From Paradesertivirga sp965650335 (GTDB taxonomy: Bacteria > Bacteroidota > Bacteroidia > Sphingobacteriales > Sphingobacteriaceae), in contig CBFGOI010000012.1 in assembly GCA_965650335.1 (NCBI GenBank), positions 1 to 64,000 on the forward strand: a DNA stretch of 64,000 bases, read 5' to 3'. The translations under genes and the position numbers were made by a program. Each line of letters opens with the position of its first letter. Positions within the stretch are counted from its first letter, which is position 1. Positions 41,821 to 50,894 of this stretch are shown here, one piece after another. A model generated the notes under the pieces. That model was not told where the DNA came from and did no database searches. It saw nothing but the letters and a program-made list of their open reading frames with translations.

Positions 41821-43155
41821 ATGAAACTTTGGCAAAAAGATAAGCAGGTAGAAAAATCAGTAGAGACATTCACCGTTGGCAAAGACAGGGAATTGGATGC
41901 GGAAATGGCTGCCTTCGATGTGCTGGGTTCGCTTGCTCATACCCGAATGCTCGAAAGCATCAATTTACTCAGTAAAGAGGATTTAAATACGGTTCAGAAA
42001 GAATTAAAAAATATCTACAAGGAAATTGCTGAAGGTAAATTCACGATCGAAGAAGGGGTGGAAGATGTCCATTCGCAAGTAGAGTTATTGTTAACTCAGC
42101 GTATTGGCGAGGCAGGTAAAAAAATTCATAGTGGTCGTTCACGAAATGATCAGGTTTTGGTTGATTTGAAATTGTACTTCCGAAGTCAGATTCAGCGTAC
42201 TGTCGAAAACACAGAGGCTTTATTTCAGCAACTCATTACCTTAAGTAATGAACACAAAGACAAACTCCTGCCGGGATATACACATTTGCAAATCGCAATG
42301 CCATCGTCTTTTGGCTTGTGGTTTGGCGCTTACGCCGAAAGCCTGGTAGACGACTTGGAAATGATGCTGGCTGCCTGGAAAGTTTGCAATAAAAATCCTC
42401 TGGGTTCTGCAGCCGGATATGGTTCATCTTTCCCGCTAAATCGTACCATGACGACAGAGTTATTGGGCTTCGATTCCCTGAACTATAATGTAGTTTATGC
42501 TCAAATGGGACGTGGGAAAACAGAACGAATACTCGCTCAGGCTATGTCTTCTATAGCTGCAACACTTGCAAAGCTTTCGATGGATGTGACTTTGTTCATC
42601 AATCAAAACTTTAGTTTTATAAGTTTTCCAGATGAACTAACGACAGGTTCGAGCATAATGCCTCACAAGAAGAATCCCGATGTTTTTGAGTTGATGCGCT
42701 CGCGTTGTAATAAAATTCAGGCTTTGCCAAATGAGATTGCTTTGATGACCACCAATCTACCCTCAGGTTACCACCGTGATTTGCAGTTGCTAAAAGAAAA
42801 CCTTTTCCCTGCATTTCAATCATTAAATGAATGCCTGGAGATGGCTGTCTTTATGCTTCAGAATATCTCAGTTAAAGATGATATTTTAAAAGATCCAAAA
42901 TACCTTTACCTCTTTAGCGTTGAGGCGGTAAATGAAGATGTTTTAAAAGGACTGCCTTTCCGCGAAGCCTACAAAAAAGTAGGTCTCGAAATTGAGCGAG
43001 GCGAATTTAAAGCTCCGGAAAAGGTCCAGCACACTCACGAAGGCAGTATTGGAAACTTATGCAATCAGGAAATCAGCGCTGCTTTTCAGCAAACACTATC
43101 TTCATTCAATTTTAAAAAAGTAGAGCAAGCAATTCAAGAGCTTGTATCCGAATAG
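41821..43155 (+). CDS. argH: Argininosuccinate lyase
   Basis: 444 residues. The fumarase/aspartase-superfamily signature GSSIMPHKKNPDVFELMR is present, along with GRSRNDQVLVDLKLYFR and LPGYTHLQIAMPSSF. It releases fumarate and makes arginine, the last step of the pathway. It is separated from argE by the DUF433/DUF5615 pair. Confidence 0.96.
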   Translation: MKLWQKDKQVEKSVETFTVGKDRELDAEMAAFDVLGSLAHTRMLESINLLSKEDLNTVQKELKNIYKEIAEGKFTIEEGVEDVHSQVELLLTQRIGEAGKKIHSGRSRNDQVLVDLKLYFRSQIQRTVENTEALFQQLITLSNEHKDKLLPGYTHLQIAMPSSFGLWFGAYAESLVDDLEMMLAAWKVCNKNPLGSAAGYGSSFPLNRTMTTELLGFDSLNYNVVYAQMGRGKTERILAQAMSSIAATLAKLSMDVTLFINQNFSFISFPDELTTGSSIMPHKKNPDVFELMRSRCNKIQALPNEIALMTTNLPSGYHRDLQLLKENLFPAFQSLNECLEMAVFMLQNISVKDDILKDPKYLYLFSVEAVNEDVLKGLPFREAYKKVGLEIERGEFKAPEKVQHTHEGSIGNLCNQEISAAFQQTLSSFNFKKVEQAIQELVSE

Positions 43156-43167
43156 AAATACCACATT

Positions 43168-44424
43168 ATGTCAGTATCACGTTTAGCACAAAATCTTAGG
43201 GGTTCAGAAATCATAAAAATTGCCGGCGAAATAAATGAGCTGAAAAAGCAAGGACAAAACATTGTTAATTTAACAATTGGAGATTTCGATGCTAATATAT
43301 ATTCCATTCCTGAAGAGCTTCAACAAGGCATCGTTAATGCATATGCAGCCCATCAAACCAATTATCCTCCTGCAGATGGGATGTTAAGTCTTCGCGAAAG
43401 TGTTAGCAGGTTTTTAAAAGATGAATTGGGATTGAGTTATGCAACAAATGAAATATTAATTTCGAGCGGTTCGAGACCGATTATTTATGCGACGTATCTT
43501 GCTTTAATTGATCCGGGGGACAAAGTTCTTTTTCCTGCACCATCCTGGAACAACAATCATTATTGCGATTTAACCAGCGCAAATGGTGTCGCTATTTCAA
43601 CAAGGGCCGAAAATAATTTCATGCCTACGGCTGATGATTTGCGCCCGCACATTTCAGGAGCAACATTGTTAGCTCTGTGCTCTCCATTAAATCCAACAGG
43701 AACAATGTTCTCAAAAAAAGATTTGGAAGAAATCTGCGACTTAGTACTTGAAGAAAACAATAAAAGAAAGGCTGGAGAAAAACCTCTTTACATCCTGTAC
43801 GATCAAATTTACTCGATGCTTACTTTTGGAGACCACCAGCATTATGATCCCATAACACTCCGTCCTCAGATTAGAGATTATGTTGTTTACGTCGACGGGG
43901 CTTCAAAATGTTTCGCGGCTACCGGAGTACGTGTTGGCTGGGGCTTTGGTCCGGGTGCCGTTATCGATAAAATGCGCTCAATTGTTGGCCATATGGGAGC
44001 TTGGGCTCCTAAAGCAGAACAGGTAGCAATGGCCGAATTTTTAAAAAACAAAACTGCTGTTGATAATTATTTAAGCAATTTCAAGATCCGTGTCACCAAA
44101 AGCCTTGATACGCTTTACAAGGGCTTTCAACAACTAAAAGCCGAAGGCTTTAACGTAGATGCAATCGAACCAATGGGAGCAATCTATCTTACCTTGAAAC
44201 TCGACTATGCAGGCAAAACCACGGAAGACGGGCAAGTTTTGAAAGATAGCAACGATATTAACTTCTATCTTATAAAAGAAGCTAAAGTAGCTTTGGTGCC
44301 TTTTTCTTCGTTTGGCACCGGTCCCGAAGTAAATTGGTTCAGAGCCTCGGTAGGCGCATGTTCTGCCGAAGAAATTGCTGCAATGATTCCACGCGTTAAA
44401 GAAGCTCTTAGTAAGTTGAAGTAG
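43168..44424 (+). CDS. Class I/II PLP-dependent aminotransferase
   Basis: 418 residues. Fold-type I: NLTIGDFDANIYSIPEEL, NYPPADGMLSLRESVSRFL, CSPLNPTGTMFS, YDQIYSMLTF and the PLP lysine in VDGASKCFAATGVRVGW. It resembles aspartate/aromatic aminotransferases. It follows argH by 12 bases and is followed by a strong hairpin, so it is the last operon gene; it may provide aspartate or glutamate for the pathway, but its substrate is not clear from sequence. Confidence 0.88.
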   Translation: MSVSRLAQNLRGSEIIKIAGEINELKKQGQNIVNLTIGDFDANIYSIPEELQQGIVNAYAAHQTNYPPADGMLSLRESVSRFLKDELGLSYATNEILISSGSRPIIYATYLALIDPGDKVLFPAPSWNNNHYCDLTSANGVAISTRAENNFMPTADDLRPHISGATLLALCSPLNPTGTMFSKKDLEEICDLVLEENNKRKAGEKPLYILYDQIYSMLTFGDHQHYDPITLRPQIRDYVVYVDGASKCFAATGVRVGWGFGPGAVIDKMRSIVGHMGAWAPKAEQVAMAEFLKNKTAVDNYLSNFKIRVTKSLDTLYKGFQQLKAEGFNVDAIEPMGAIYLTLKLDYAGKTTEDGQVLKDSNDINFYLIKEAKVALVPFSSFGTGPEVNWFRASVGACSAEEIAAMIPRVKEALSKLK

Positions 44425-44432
44425 CATAATTT

Positions 44433-44465
44433 AACTTTCCAAAAGCTCTTTGCTTTTGGAAAGTT
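44433..44465 (+). terminator. Hairpin ending the arginine operon
   Basis: A perfect 14-bp stem (AACTTTCCAAAAGC with GCTTTTGGAAAGTT) and a 5-base loop start eight bases after the aminotransferase stop. No T-run follows, so it may act as a 3'-end stabiliser as much as a terminator. Confidence 0.75.
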
Positions 44466-44653
44466 CCTCAAATGTGGCATTAATTACATAAATTGAAGGG
44501 TTGGTTTTAAAAGTTGCTTCATTTTTGGTACAGTCCCTTTTATCCCTTTCGGTTTCACAAATCTGCCTGCGGCTTCCACCACAACCGGGTTTTAAATCAG
44601 AAACCTTTCTTCATCCAGAACCTTATCTCCTCTCAATTCAAACATTTTTACAC

Positions 44654-44679
44654 TTGGTGTGTTCAAAATAGTACACCAA
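44654..44679. promoter_or_regulatory. Palindrome upstream of small lipoprotein gene
   Basis: TTGGTGT and ACACCAA, perfect 7-bp arms separated by 12 bases, end 10 bases before the ATG of the lipoprotein gene. The spacing suits a dimeric repressor or activator. The rest of the 265-base gap (44425-44689) shows nothing else recognisable. Confidence 0.4.
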
Positions 44680-44689
44680 TTATAATAAA

Positions 44690-44911
44690 ATGAAATCCTT
44701 TAAAATTTATTTTTTGACTCTACTAATGCCTTTAGCGTTACTAGCAAGCTCGTGTTCAAATAAGTCTGCAAACGCAGATGAACCTGAAGTTGAAACGATG
44801 GACTCCATTTCAAAGGGGCTTGATCACAGTACTGAAGCTCTTGAAGATCAGGCTAAAAAGGTCGAAGCTTCATTGGAAAAAGTTGATAAAGAATTTGAAA
44901 CTGCTCAATAA
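44690..44911 (+). CDS. Small acidic lipoprotein
   Basis: 73 residues. A signal with lipobox (LLASSC, Cys at 22) is followed by a mature part of about 50 acidic, helical residues with a heptad-like pattern (STEALEDQAKKVEASLEKVDKEF), so probably a coiled coil. No named family recognised. It precedes the next gene by six bases. Confidence 0.7.
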   Translation: MKSFKIYFLTLLMPLALLASSCSNKSANADEPEVETMDSISKGLDHSTEALEDQAKKVEASLEKVDKEFETAQ

Positions 44912-44917
44912 AAGATC

Positions 44918-45754
44918 ATGAAAAAAAAGAATATTTTAAGGATCGCTATCCTTCCATTAATGGTTTTTGCAGCTCTTGCTTTCACAAATCTGCAGCCTAA
45001 GAAAGACAATACTAAAAAAGAAAATAGATCACAAGAGCAGGGTAATGAGAAAGGAAAAGGTGAAGATCACCATGAGAAAAATAACGACCGAGCCCACGGA
45101 AATAGTAACCAGGCAAAAAACCAGGGAAATAAAGAAATAAAAAATTCAGGAAAGGATAATAATAACCCCGATAAAGCGCAGCAACACTCCAGAAAAGATG
45201 TTAGTAATGCGGCAAATAGAGATGTTTATCGTGGCAATGGTAATAGTAAAAACAAGAACGGAAATCGGGACGCAGATATTGACTGGAATTTGGGAGATTT
45301 TAAAAATAGAAAACATCCAAAAGATCAGAAGAAAGTAACAATTTGTCACCATCCTTCAGAAGGAGATTCAAATAACGGAGTAACTATTAGTGTTTCTGAA
45401 AATGCCTTACAGGCCCATTTGAACCACGGCGACCAAAGGGGAAATTGCAATATTAATTATTCTGATCGCTGGTCGGACAGATACGTTAAATCAAGAGAGA
45501 ATGTTTATAACAGATACGAACAAACCTGGGAAACAATGTCCTACAGCGAGGCGCTTCTAAGATTAGCGGCAGATAAGCTTCTGGGTATAAGATCTAATCT
45601 GGATAGAAGCAGATCAACTTTAACATCTGATGAAATAGAGCGTCGTGAGGCCCTTATTATGGATCTTCAAAACAATGTATATTCTCTCGAAAATCAGTTA
45701 GGGCAAACAAGGCAACAGCTTGATTCTGATGTGAATATTATTATTAAATTATAA
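44918..45754 (+). CDS. Exported Asn/Lys/Gly-rich protein with ICHH motif domain
   Basis: 278 residues. A signal peptide (about 5-25) precedes about 115 residues of low-complexity N/K/G/H/D-rich sequence. A compact domain follows at about 143-180 (KKVTICHHPSEGDSN...VSENALQAHLNHGDQRGNC) with ordered Cys and His, a motif found repeatedly in secreted Bacteroidota proteins and compatible with metal binding. The C-terminus (about 190-278) is helical and coiled-coil-like. Function unknown. It is paired with the small lipoprotein. Confidence 0.7.
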   Translation: MKKKNILRIAILPLMVFAALAFTNLQPKKDNTKKENRSQEQGNEKGKGEDHHEKNNDRAHGNSNQAKNQGNKEIKNSGKDNNNPDKAQQHSRKDVSNAANRDVYRGNGNSKNKNGNRDADIDWNLGDFKNRKHPKDQKKVTICHHPSEGDSNNGVTISVSENALQAHLNHGDQRGNCNINYSDRWSDRYVKSRENVYNRYEQTWETMSYSEALLRLAADKLLGIRSNLDRSRSTLTSDEIERREALIMDLQNNVYSLENQLGQTRQQLDSDVNIIIKL

Positions 45755-45765
45755 TTGCTGCCAAG

Positions 45766-45808
45766 CAGAAATCCGATAATGCGTAGGCGCGTTATCGGAT
45801 TTCTGTTT
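45766..45808. terminator. Bidirectional terminator
   Basis: An 18-bp stem (with one G-T wobble) capped by a 4-base loop, between convergent genes, followed by TTT. It is the longest stem in the window. Confidence 0.88.
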
Positions 45809-45822
45809 AATAAATAGCTGGT

Positions 45823-46539
45823 TTAAGCTGCAGTAGAAATGTGCTTCACCAAACTCCTTTTTGCCAGAGGCAAGAGAGTTTGCTCCAAAGGGAAAGTAAT
45901 ATCGCTTTCTATATGATACACAGCCGGATTAGGAAACTCCCTTCTGCTCAAAATCAAATCATTTTTAATGGCTTCAGGAGTGTAAATGAAAGTTCTTGCG
46001 TAGCTTGTAATAAAAGCTGTGTTTATTCCCCGGTACTTTTCATCCTTGCTTTCAAAAATCGTAACCTGATATTCGTAAACATGAGTAGTCTTTTCTTCCC
46101 CGTTTCTTAGTAAAAGATAGCCCTGGTATGGATATAGAGGCATCAGTCCTATTGGCTCTATACTTAGCCGGCTTTCAACAAATTCATAAATCTCTTTCCC
46201 TTCCCGAATAGCAGGATTAAGCTTGTTTAAAGAAAAGCTGATAATGGTTTCAATTTCCTGCATTAAGGAATCATCTTTTACCATTTTTTCATAGGTAAGT
46301 TTAACGGCTTCTATATCTGCATGAGATAGACGCTCAGGAAAAGCCTTTTGAAGTGCCGATTTGTTCTCTTTAAATTTTAGAAGATTATTATAATGAAAAA
46401 CTAAATCATTTAAATCGGGATATAACTTCGTTTTATGGAAATGATGATTGATCTGTTGCAGATAAGCGAGCAGCTGATATTTTTTACGTTCGAAATCTAC
46501 CGAGCCTTCAATAAACCAGTTTACACTTAATGTTTTCAT
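45823..46539 (-). CDS. Conserved hypothetical protein
   Basis: 238 residues with no signal peptide or membrane helix. A helical first half (NHHFHKTKLYPDLNDLVFHYNNLLKFKENKS) is followed by a mixed alpha/beta second half with LLLRNGEEKTTHVYEYQVTIFE, and FITSYARTFIYTPEAIKNDL. No family recognised. It is a free-standing gene with intergenic sequence on both sides. Confidence 0.7.
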   Translation of the reverse strand: MKTLSVNWFIEGSVDFERKKYQLLAYLQQINHHFHKTKLYPDLNDLVFHYNNLLKFKENKSALQKAFPERLSHADIEAVKLTYEKMVKDDSLMQEIETIISFSLNKLNPAIREGKEIYEFVESRLSIEPIGLMPLYPYQGYLLLRNGEEKTTHVYEYQVTIFESKDEKYRGINTAFITSYARTFIYTPEAIKNDLILSRREFPNPAVYHIESDITFPLEQTLLPLAKRSLVKHISTAA

Positions 46540-46621
46540 ATACTTATTGATTTAACGATTAATAAAGATTACGTTGATTAGTACATTCAGTGTAATAATA
46601 TAAATCTGTGTAATCTTTTGA

Positions 46622-46629
46622 TAAATTTG
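46622..46629 (+). promoter_or_regulatory. -7 box (TAAATTTG) of the methyltransferase gene
   Basis: A perfect TAnnTTTG match ends five bases before the ATG at 46635. Another near-leaderless arrangement. Confidence 0.5.
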
Positions 46630-46634
46630 CAAGA

Positions 46635-47342
46635 ATGCCTAAAGGAACATTATTTCTAATTCCGGTGCCTTTAGCCGAAAATTCGGCTGACAAGGTCCTT
46701 ACAAACTACCAGTTCAAACTTATTAACAATCTTACCACCTATATAGTTGAGAACGAAAAAACTGCCCGTTTCTGGTTAAAGAACATGGGATTAAAAATTC
46801 CGCAGAGCGAGTTAGTAATTCATGTGTACGGTAAACATTCAGAAAAGGTTGACATGCGCAGTTATTTTATGGAGTTGGAAAGTGGTAAAGACGTAGGGTT
46901 GATGAGCGAAGCTGGTTGTCCGGCTGTAGCCGATCCCGGATCTGATATCGTTGCAGAAGCGCACCGCAGAGGTATTAAAGTAGTTCCGATGGTTGGTCCA
47001 AGCTCCATTTTACTGGCACTAATGGCTTCTGGATTTAACGGACAAAGCTTCGCATTTCACGGTTATTTGCCGATTGATAAGGCACAACGAAGCAAACGAA
47101 TCAAAGAGCTCGAAAACATCGCCGAAAGGCATAATCAAACTCAGATATTTATTGAAACCCCTTTCAGGAACAATCAAATTCTCGAAGATATTTTGAAAAC
47201 CTGTAATGCCCGTACACGCTTATGCGTGGCCTGCAACGTTACAGCAGAAGATGAACAAATCATATCTCAACCCATCGAACAATGGCGCAAAAAAAAGGTT
47301 GACTTTCATAAAAAGCCTGCAATCTTTTTGATATGTAAATGA
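46635..47342 (+). CDS. Tetrapyrrole-methylase-fold SAM methyltransferase (RsmI-like)
   Basis: 235 residues. The TP-methylase fold is clear: GTLFLIPVPLAENSADKVL, GLMSEAGCPAVADPGSDIVAEAHRRGIKVVPMVGPSSILLALMASGFNGQSFAFHGYLP. This is the RsmI-related Bacteroidota paralogue; true RsmI 2'-O-methylates C1402 of 16S rRNA, but target specificity of this paralogue is not established. It overlaps the next gene by four bases. Confidence 0.85.
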   Translation: MPKGTLFLIPVPLAENSADKVLTNYQFKLINNLTTYIVENEKTARFWLKNMGLKIPQSELVIHVYGKHSEKVDMRSYFMELESGKDVGLMSEAGCPAVADPGSDIVAEAHRRGIKVVPMVGPSSILLALMASGFNGQSFAFHGYLPIDKAQRSKRIKELENIAERHNQTQIFIETPFRNNQILEDILKTCNARTRLCVACNVTAEDEQIISQPIEQWRKKKVDFHKKPAIFLICK

Positions 47343-48931
47343 ATTTCTTGCCTTCACATAGTTCTGTAATTATTGTAGGAGCGGGACCATCAGGCCTTAT
47401 GATGGCCGCACAGCTTCTTCGGTTCGGCATTCAGCCGATTATCATTGATTCAAAAACTGAATTGAACAAAGAGTCGAGAGCATTAGCCGTACAGGCACGT
47501 TCTCTTGAAATCTTTAGGCAAATGAGTCTTGAAGAAGCCGCCTTGAAAGAAGGAAATATAGCAAAAGGATTAATTCTTCATTTGGAGACAGAAGAGATTG
47601 CACAAATTAATTTATCGAATATTGGTGCTGGGGAAAGTCCGTTCCCTTATGTGTTGATTCTTGAGCAAAGTAAAACAGAGCGTATCTTAGTAGATTATCT
47701 CACCTCCCATACCTGCCCTATTTATTGGAACACTCAATTGATTGATGTTCATCAAACAGATAAGATCGCCACTATTAAAATCATTCGAAATGGCACAGAG
47801 GAAATCATTAGTTGCGATTGGCTTATCGGAGCTGATGGGTCTTCAAGTAGAGTTCGGAAAAGTTTGAATATTGCGTTTAGCGGAGGAACCTATAAGCATA
47901 AGTTCTTTTTAGCAGACGTTAAGTTTCGACAAGGTATTTCGGCGGATGCCGTTAGAGCCTTTTTTACAGAGAATGGCTTTACTGCCGTTTTCCCCATGCA
48001 CGATTCCAACTACCGTTTTATAGGTATTTTACCTCAAGCATTATCGGATAAACCTGATCTTTCCTTCGACGATTTAAGGCCCTATTTAACGTATAGTCTG
48101 GGTTTTTCGATGACAGAGCAATGCTGTAACTGGTTTTCGATTTATCAGGTACATCATCGAATGGCAGAACGGTTTAAAACTCAGCGATGTTTTTTAATCG
48201 GCGATGCAGCACATATACATTCTCCTGCAGGAGGACAAGGAATGAATACCGGACTGCAGGACGCTTATAACCTTGCATGGAAACTCGCAGGGGTAATCGG
48301 TCAGAAATACTCTGAACTTATTCTAGATAGTTATGCGGAAGAGAGAATGCCGGTTGCCAAAAAACTATTAAAAACTACCGACAAACTTTTTACTTTAATC
48401 GTCGGGCAAAACTGGTTGATCAGAAAAATTCGGAAATTACTTCTGCCTTTATTCAGAAATAAAAGAATGAAAAATGCTTCGTTAAACAAAGCAATCTTTG
48501 GCCTTATTTCTCAGACAGCTTTGAATTACCGGCAAAGTCTGCTCTCACTTCATCATAGTGTTGCAAAGAAAATTAAAGCCGGCGACCGGCTTCCTTACAT
48601 CAAATTTTACGATGAGAAGTTAAAACAAGAAACGGATTTGCACGACTGGTGTAAAACTATTGGCTTTACTTTAATCATCATCGGACAGTTAAGTCAGCGC
48701 GATGTATTGGCGGTAGCTAAATGGATAAAACTAACCTATCCTAACGGCCTCAAATTTTTTTATTTGCCTCCGTCTAAGCGTAATGAGCATGTGTTTGACT
48801 CTTTTGAGATAAGAGAAAACGGCCGGAAAGCTATAGTAGTAAGGCCGGATATGTATATAGGGTATATGAATGATGCAGTGGATGTTGAACTGATTGGAGG
48901 TTATTTAAAAGAGAATCTCAGTTGGGTTTAA
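47339..48931 (+). CDS. FAD-dependent aromatic monooxygenase
   Basis: 530 residues. The PHBH-fold flavin motifs are GAGPSGLMMAAQLLRFG (residues 13-29), the DG motif GADGSSSRVRKS and the GD motif FLIGDAAHIHSPAGGQGMNTGLQDAYNLAWKL. The C-terminal part (about 400-530) has a thioredoxin-like fold without a CxxC, as in phenol hydroxylases. Probably hydroxylates an aromatic substrate. It overlaps the methyltransferase by four bases (ATGA) and converges on miaE with a three-base gap. Confidence 0.85.
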   Translation: MNFLPSHSSVIIVGAGPSGLMMAAQLLRFGIQPIIIDSKTELNKESRALAVQARSLEIFRQMSLEEAALKEGNIAKGLILHLETEEIAQINLSNIGAGESPFPYVLILEQSKTERILVDYLTSHTCPIYWNTQLIDVHQTDKIATIKIIRNGTEEIISCDWLIGADGSSSRVRKSLNIAFSGGTYKHKFFLADVKFRQGISADAVRAFFTENGFTAVFPMHDSNYRFIGILPQALSDKPDLSFDDLRPYLTYSLGFSMTEQCCNWFSIYQVHHRMAERFKTQRCFLIGDAAHIHSPAGGQGMNTGLQDAYNLAWKLAGVIGQKYSELILDSYAEERMPVAKKLLKTTDKLFTLIVGQNWLIRKIRKLLLPLFRNKRMKNASLNKAIFGLISQTALNYRQSLLSLHHSVAKKIKAGDRLPYIKFYDEKLKQETDLHDWCKTIGFTLIIIGQLSQRDVLAVAKWIKLTYPNGLKFFYLPPSKRNEHVFDSFEIRENGRKAIVVRPDMYIGYMNDAVDVELIGGYLKENLSWV

Positions 48932-48934
48932 TAA

Positions 48935-49537
48935 TCACCCGTGTATCGTTTCACTCTTTCCATAATTTTGAATCACCCTAGCTTCGTATTCAAGCAATTC
49001 ATTCCATCTTTTATCGACATCAATAGTTTCGGCATATTTTTTGGCCATTTTAATAAACATGGCGTAGTGACCAGCCTCGCTTATCATAAGCTCGTGGTAG
49101 AATGCCGATAACCGTTCGTCATTGATATGTTCTGATAATACTTTAAAGCGCTCGCAACTTCTGGCTTCAATCATGGCAGAAAACAACAGACGATCGATTA
49201 ATTGAGCCTCTCTGCCACCGCCTTTTATTACAAATTTCGCTAATTCGTTAACGTAGTTATCCTTGCGTTCTCTTCCGAGGACAAAGCCTCGTTCTAAAAT
49301 GATATCATGAACCCGCTTAAAATGATCTATTTCTTCACGAACCAGATCCGCCATTTCCTGAACCAAATCAGAAAGGTTCGGGTTCTGAACAATTAGGGTG
49401 ATAGCATTGCTCGCCGCCTTTTGTTCGCAAAAAGCATGATCGGTAAGAATTTCTTCAATATTGCTCTCCACGACATTCTTAACCCATTTCGGATCTGTTG
49501 GGAGTTTCAGCTTAAGGATGGTTTTATCGGTGCTCAC
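48935..49537 (-). CDS. miaE: tRNA 2-methylthio-N6-isopentenyladenosine hydroxylase
   Basis: 200 residues from GTG at 49537. A ferritin-like diiron fold: iron ligands are suggested by DHAFCEQKAASNA, REEIDHFKRVHDII, SAMIEARSCERFKVL and SEAGHYAMFIKMA. It hydroxylates the isopentenyl group of ms2i6A at tRNA position 37. A TATATTTG -7 box ends four bases before the start. Confidence 0.93.
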   Translation of the reverse strand: MSTDKTILKLKLPTDPKWVKNVVESNIEEILTDHAFCEQKAASNAITLIVQNPNLSDLVQEMADLVREEIDHFKRVHDIILERGFVLGRERKDNYVNELAKFVIKGGGREAQLIDRLLFSAMIEARSCERFKVLSEHINDERLSAFYHELMISEAGHYAMFIKMAKKYAETIDVDKRWNELLEYEARVIQNYGKSETIHG

Positions 49538-49541
49538 ACCA

Positions 49542-49549
49542 CAAATATA
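49542..49549 (-). promoter_or_regulatory. -7 box (TATATTTG) of miaE
   Basis: A perfect TAnnTTTG match on the minus strand, four bases (TGGT) before the GTG start. Confidence 0.5.
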
Positions 49550-49567
49550 AATACTTGATCAGCGGTT

Positions 49568-50140
49568 TTAACGATATAAATTTTTAGAATCTATAAACTC
49601 TAAAACTGAATCAGGCACGAAAAACTGCACATTTTTTCCTGTTAAAATAGATTTTCTGATAAACGTAGATGAAATTTCCATTAAAGGAGTATCAGAAATT
49701 GTTATTGAAGGATGTGATGCTAGTTCAATATTTTCAAACCCCGGACGGGGATAGACCAGTATTTTATAATCCTGAAGAAGTAATTCGTAATTCTTCCACT
49801 TTTTTAATGACTTTAAATTGTCCGAACCCATTATCAATGTAAACTGATGCTCAGGATAACGTTCTTTCAAATGAGTTAACGTATCTATGGTATAGGACGG
49901 CTGCGACAGTTTAAACTCAATATCGCTCACCTTGATACGATCGGCACTTTCCGTAGCAAGTTTTGCCATTTCGAGCCTGTCGTACATGTTCACCAGATCG
50001 CTTTTGTTTTTTAGAGGGTTATGAGGTGACACAACCAGCCAAACCTGATCCAAAGACGTATAATGAGCTATATAGTTGGCAATAATTAAGTGCCCTGTAT
50101 GAATAGGATTAAATGAACCGAAGAAGAGACCAATTTGCAT
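49568..50140 (-). CDS. nadD: Nicotinate-nucleotide adenylyltransferase
   Basis: 190 residues. Nucleotidyltransferase motif GLFFGSFNPIHTGHLIIANY at the N-terminus and the SSTFIRKSI motif near residue 160. It adenylates nicotinate mononucleotide in NAD synthesis. It lies downstream of gmk on the same strand. Confidence 0.95.
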   Translation of the reverse strand: MQIGLFFGSFNPIHTGHLIIANYIAHYTSLDQVWLVVSPHNPLKNKSDLVNMYDRLEMAKLATESADRIKVSDIEFKLSQPSYTIDTLTHLKERYPEHQFTLIMGSDNLKSLKKWKNYELLLQDYKILVYPRPGFENIELASHPSITISDTPLMEISSTFIRKSILTGKNVQFFVPDSVLEFIDSKNLYR

Positions 50141-50218
50141 CTGAAAGATATTAGATGTGAGGCATTAGATTTGAGATCAACCAAGTTTCATATTCATCCA
50201 TTAGCAATAAACAGGAAG

Positions 50219-50821
50219 TTAGACCCCTATATAGTTTGAGGCCGCAGGACCTTTGGAATTTATAAACCCCCTAACTAATATCTCCGCTTCTTTACAAGCA
50301 GTTTGCAAATCATTATTTGGCAAAATCACGTCAAATTTATCGGCGTAGCCCAGTTCCTTACCGGCTTTACTAATGCGTTCCCCAAGTTTTTCAGCACTGT
50401 CGGTTCCTCTGCCGGATAAACGCTGAACGAGTACTTCCAGAGAGGGGGGTTGCACGAAAACGGCTAAAGCCTGATCGCCGAATTTTTTCTTTAGACGAAG
50501 CCCTCCTTCTACATCAATATCAAAAACCACAACTTTGCCATCTGCCCAAATACGATCGATCTCTGATTTTAATGTCCCGTAAAAGGTGCCCGAATACACT
50601 TCTTCAAATTCCAAAAACTCATGCTTAGCTACTTTATGCAGGAAATCTTCCTTCGAAATAAAATAATAATCTTTATCATTCACTTCTTCTCCCCTGCTTT
50701 CTCTCGTTGTAGCGGAGATGGAAAATTCTAACTCAGGAATTTTTTTTAAAAGATAATGTACAATGGTAGTTTTACCTGCGCCAGAAGGGGCCGAAAATAT
50801 GATAAGTTTGCCTGTCTGCAT
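50219..50821 (-). CDS. gmk: Guanylate kinase
   Basis: 200 residues. P-loop IFSAPSGAGKTTIVHYLL at 8-25, the GMP-binding SISATTRESRGEEVNDKDYYF and FEEVYSGTFYGT. It phosphorylates GMP to GDP. It follows yicC with a 73-base gap that holds a palindrome. Confidence 0.96.
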   Translation of the reverse strand: MQTGKLIIFSAPSGAGKTTIVHYLLKKIPELEFSISATTRESRGEEVNDKDYYFISKEDFLHKVAKHEFLEFEEVYSGTFYGTLKSEIDRIWADGKVVVFDIDVEGGLRLKKKFGDQALAVFVQPPSLEVLVQRLSGRGTDSAEKLGERISKAGKELGYADKFDVILPNNDLQTACKEAEILVRGFINSKGPAASNYIGV

Positions 50822-50831
50822 GTTTGTGTTG

Positions 50832-50880
50832 TGGGTTGTATGTTATAGGTTGTATGTTCTATCCCGCAACTTACAACCCA
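50832..50880. repeat. Intergenic palindrome between yicC and gmk
   Basis: Arms TGGGTTGTA and TACAACCCA (9 bp) enclose further GGTTGTATGTT/CAACTTAC words. The vocabulary is the same as at 29003-29038, suggesting a dispersed family. Confidence 0.6.
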
Positions 50881-50894
50881 TCACTTATAACTAT

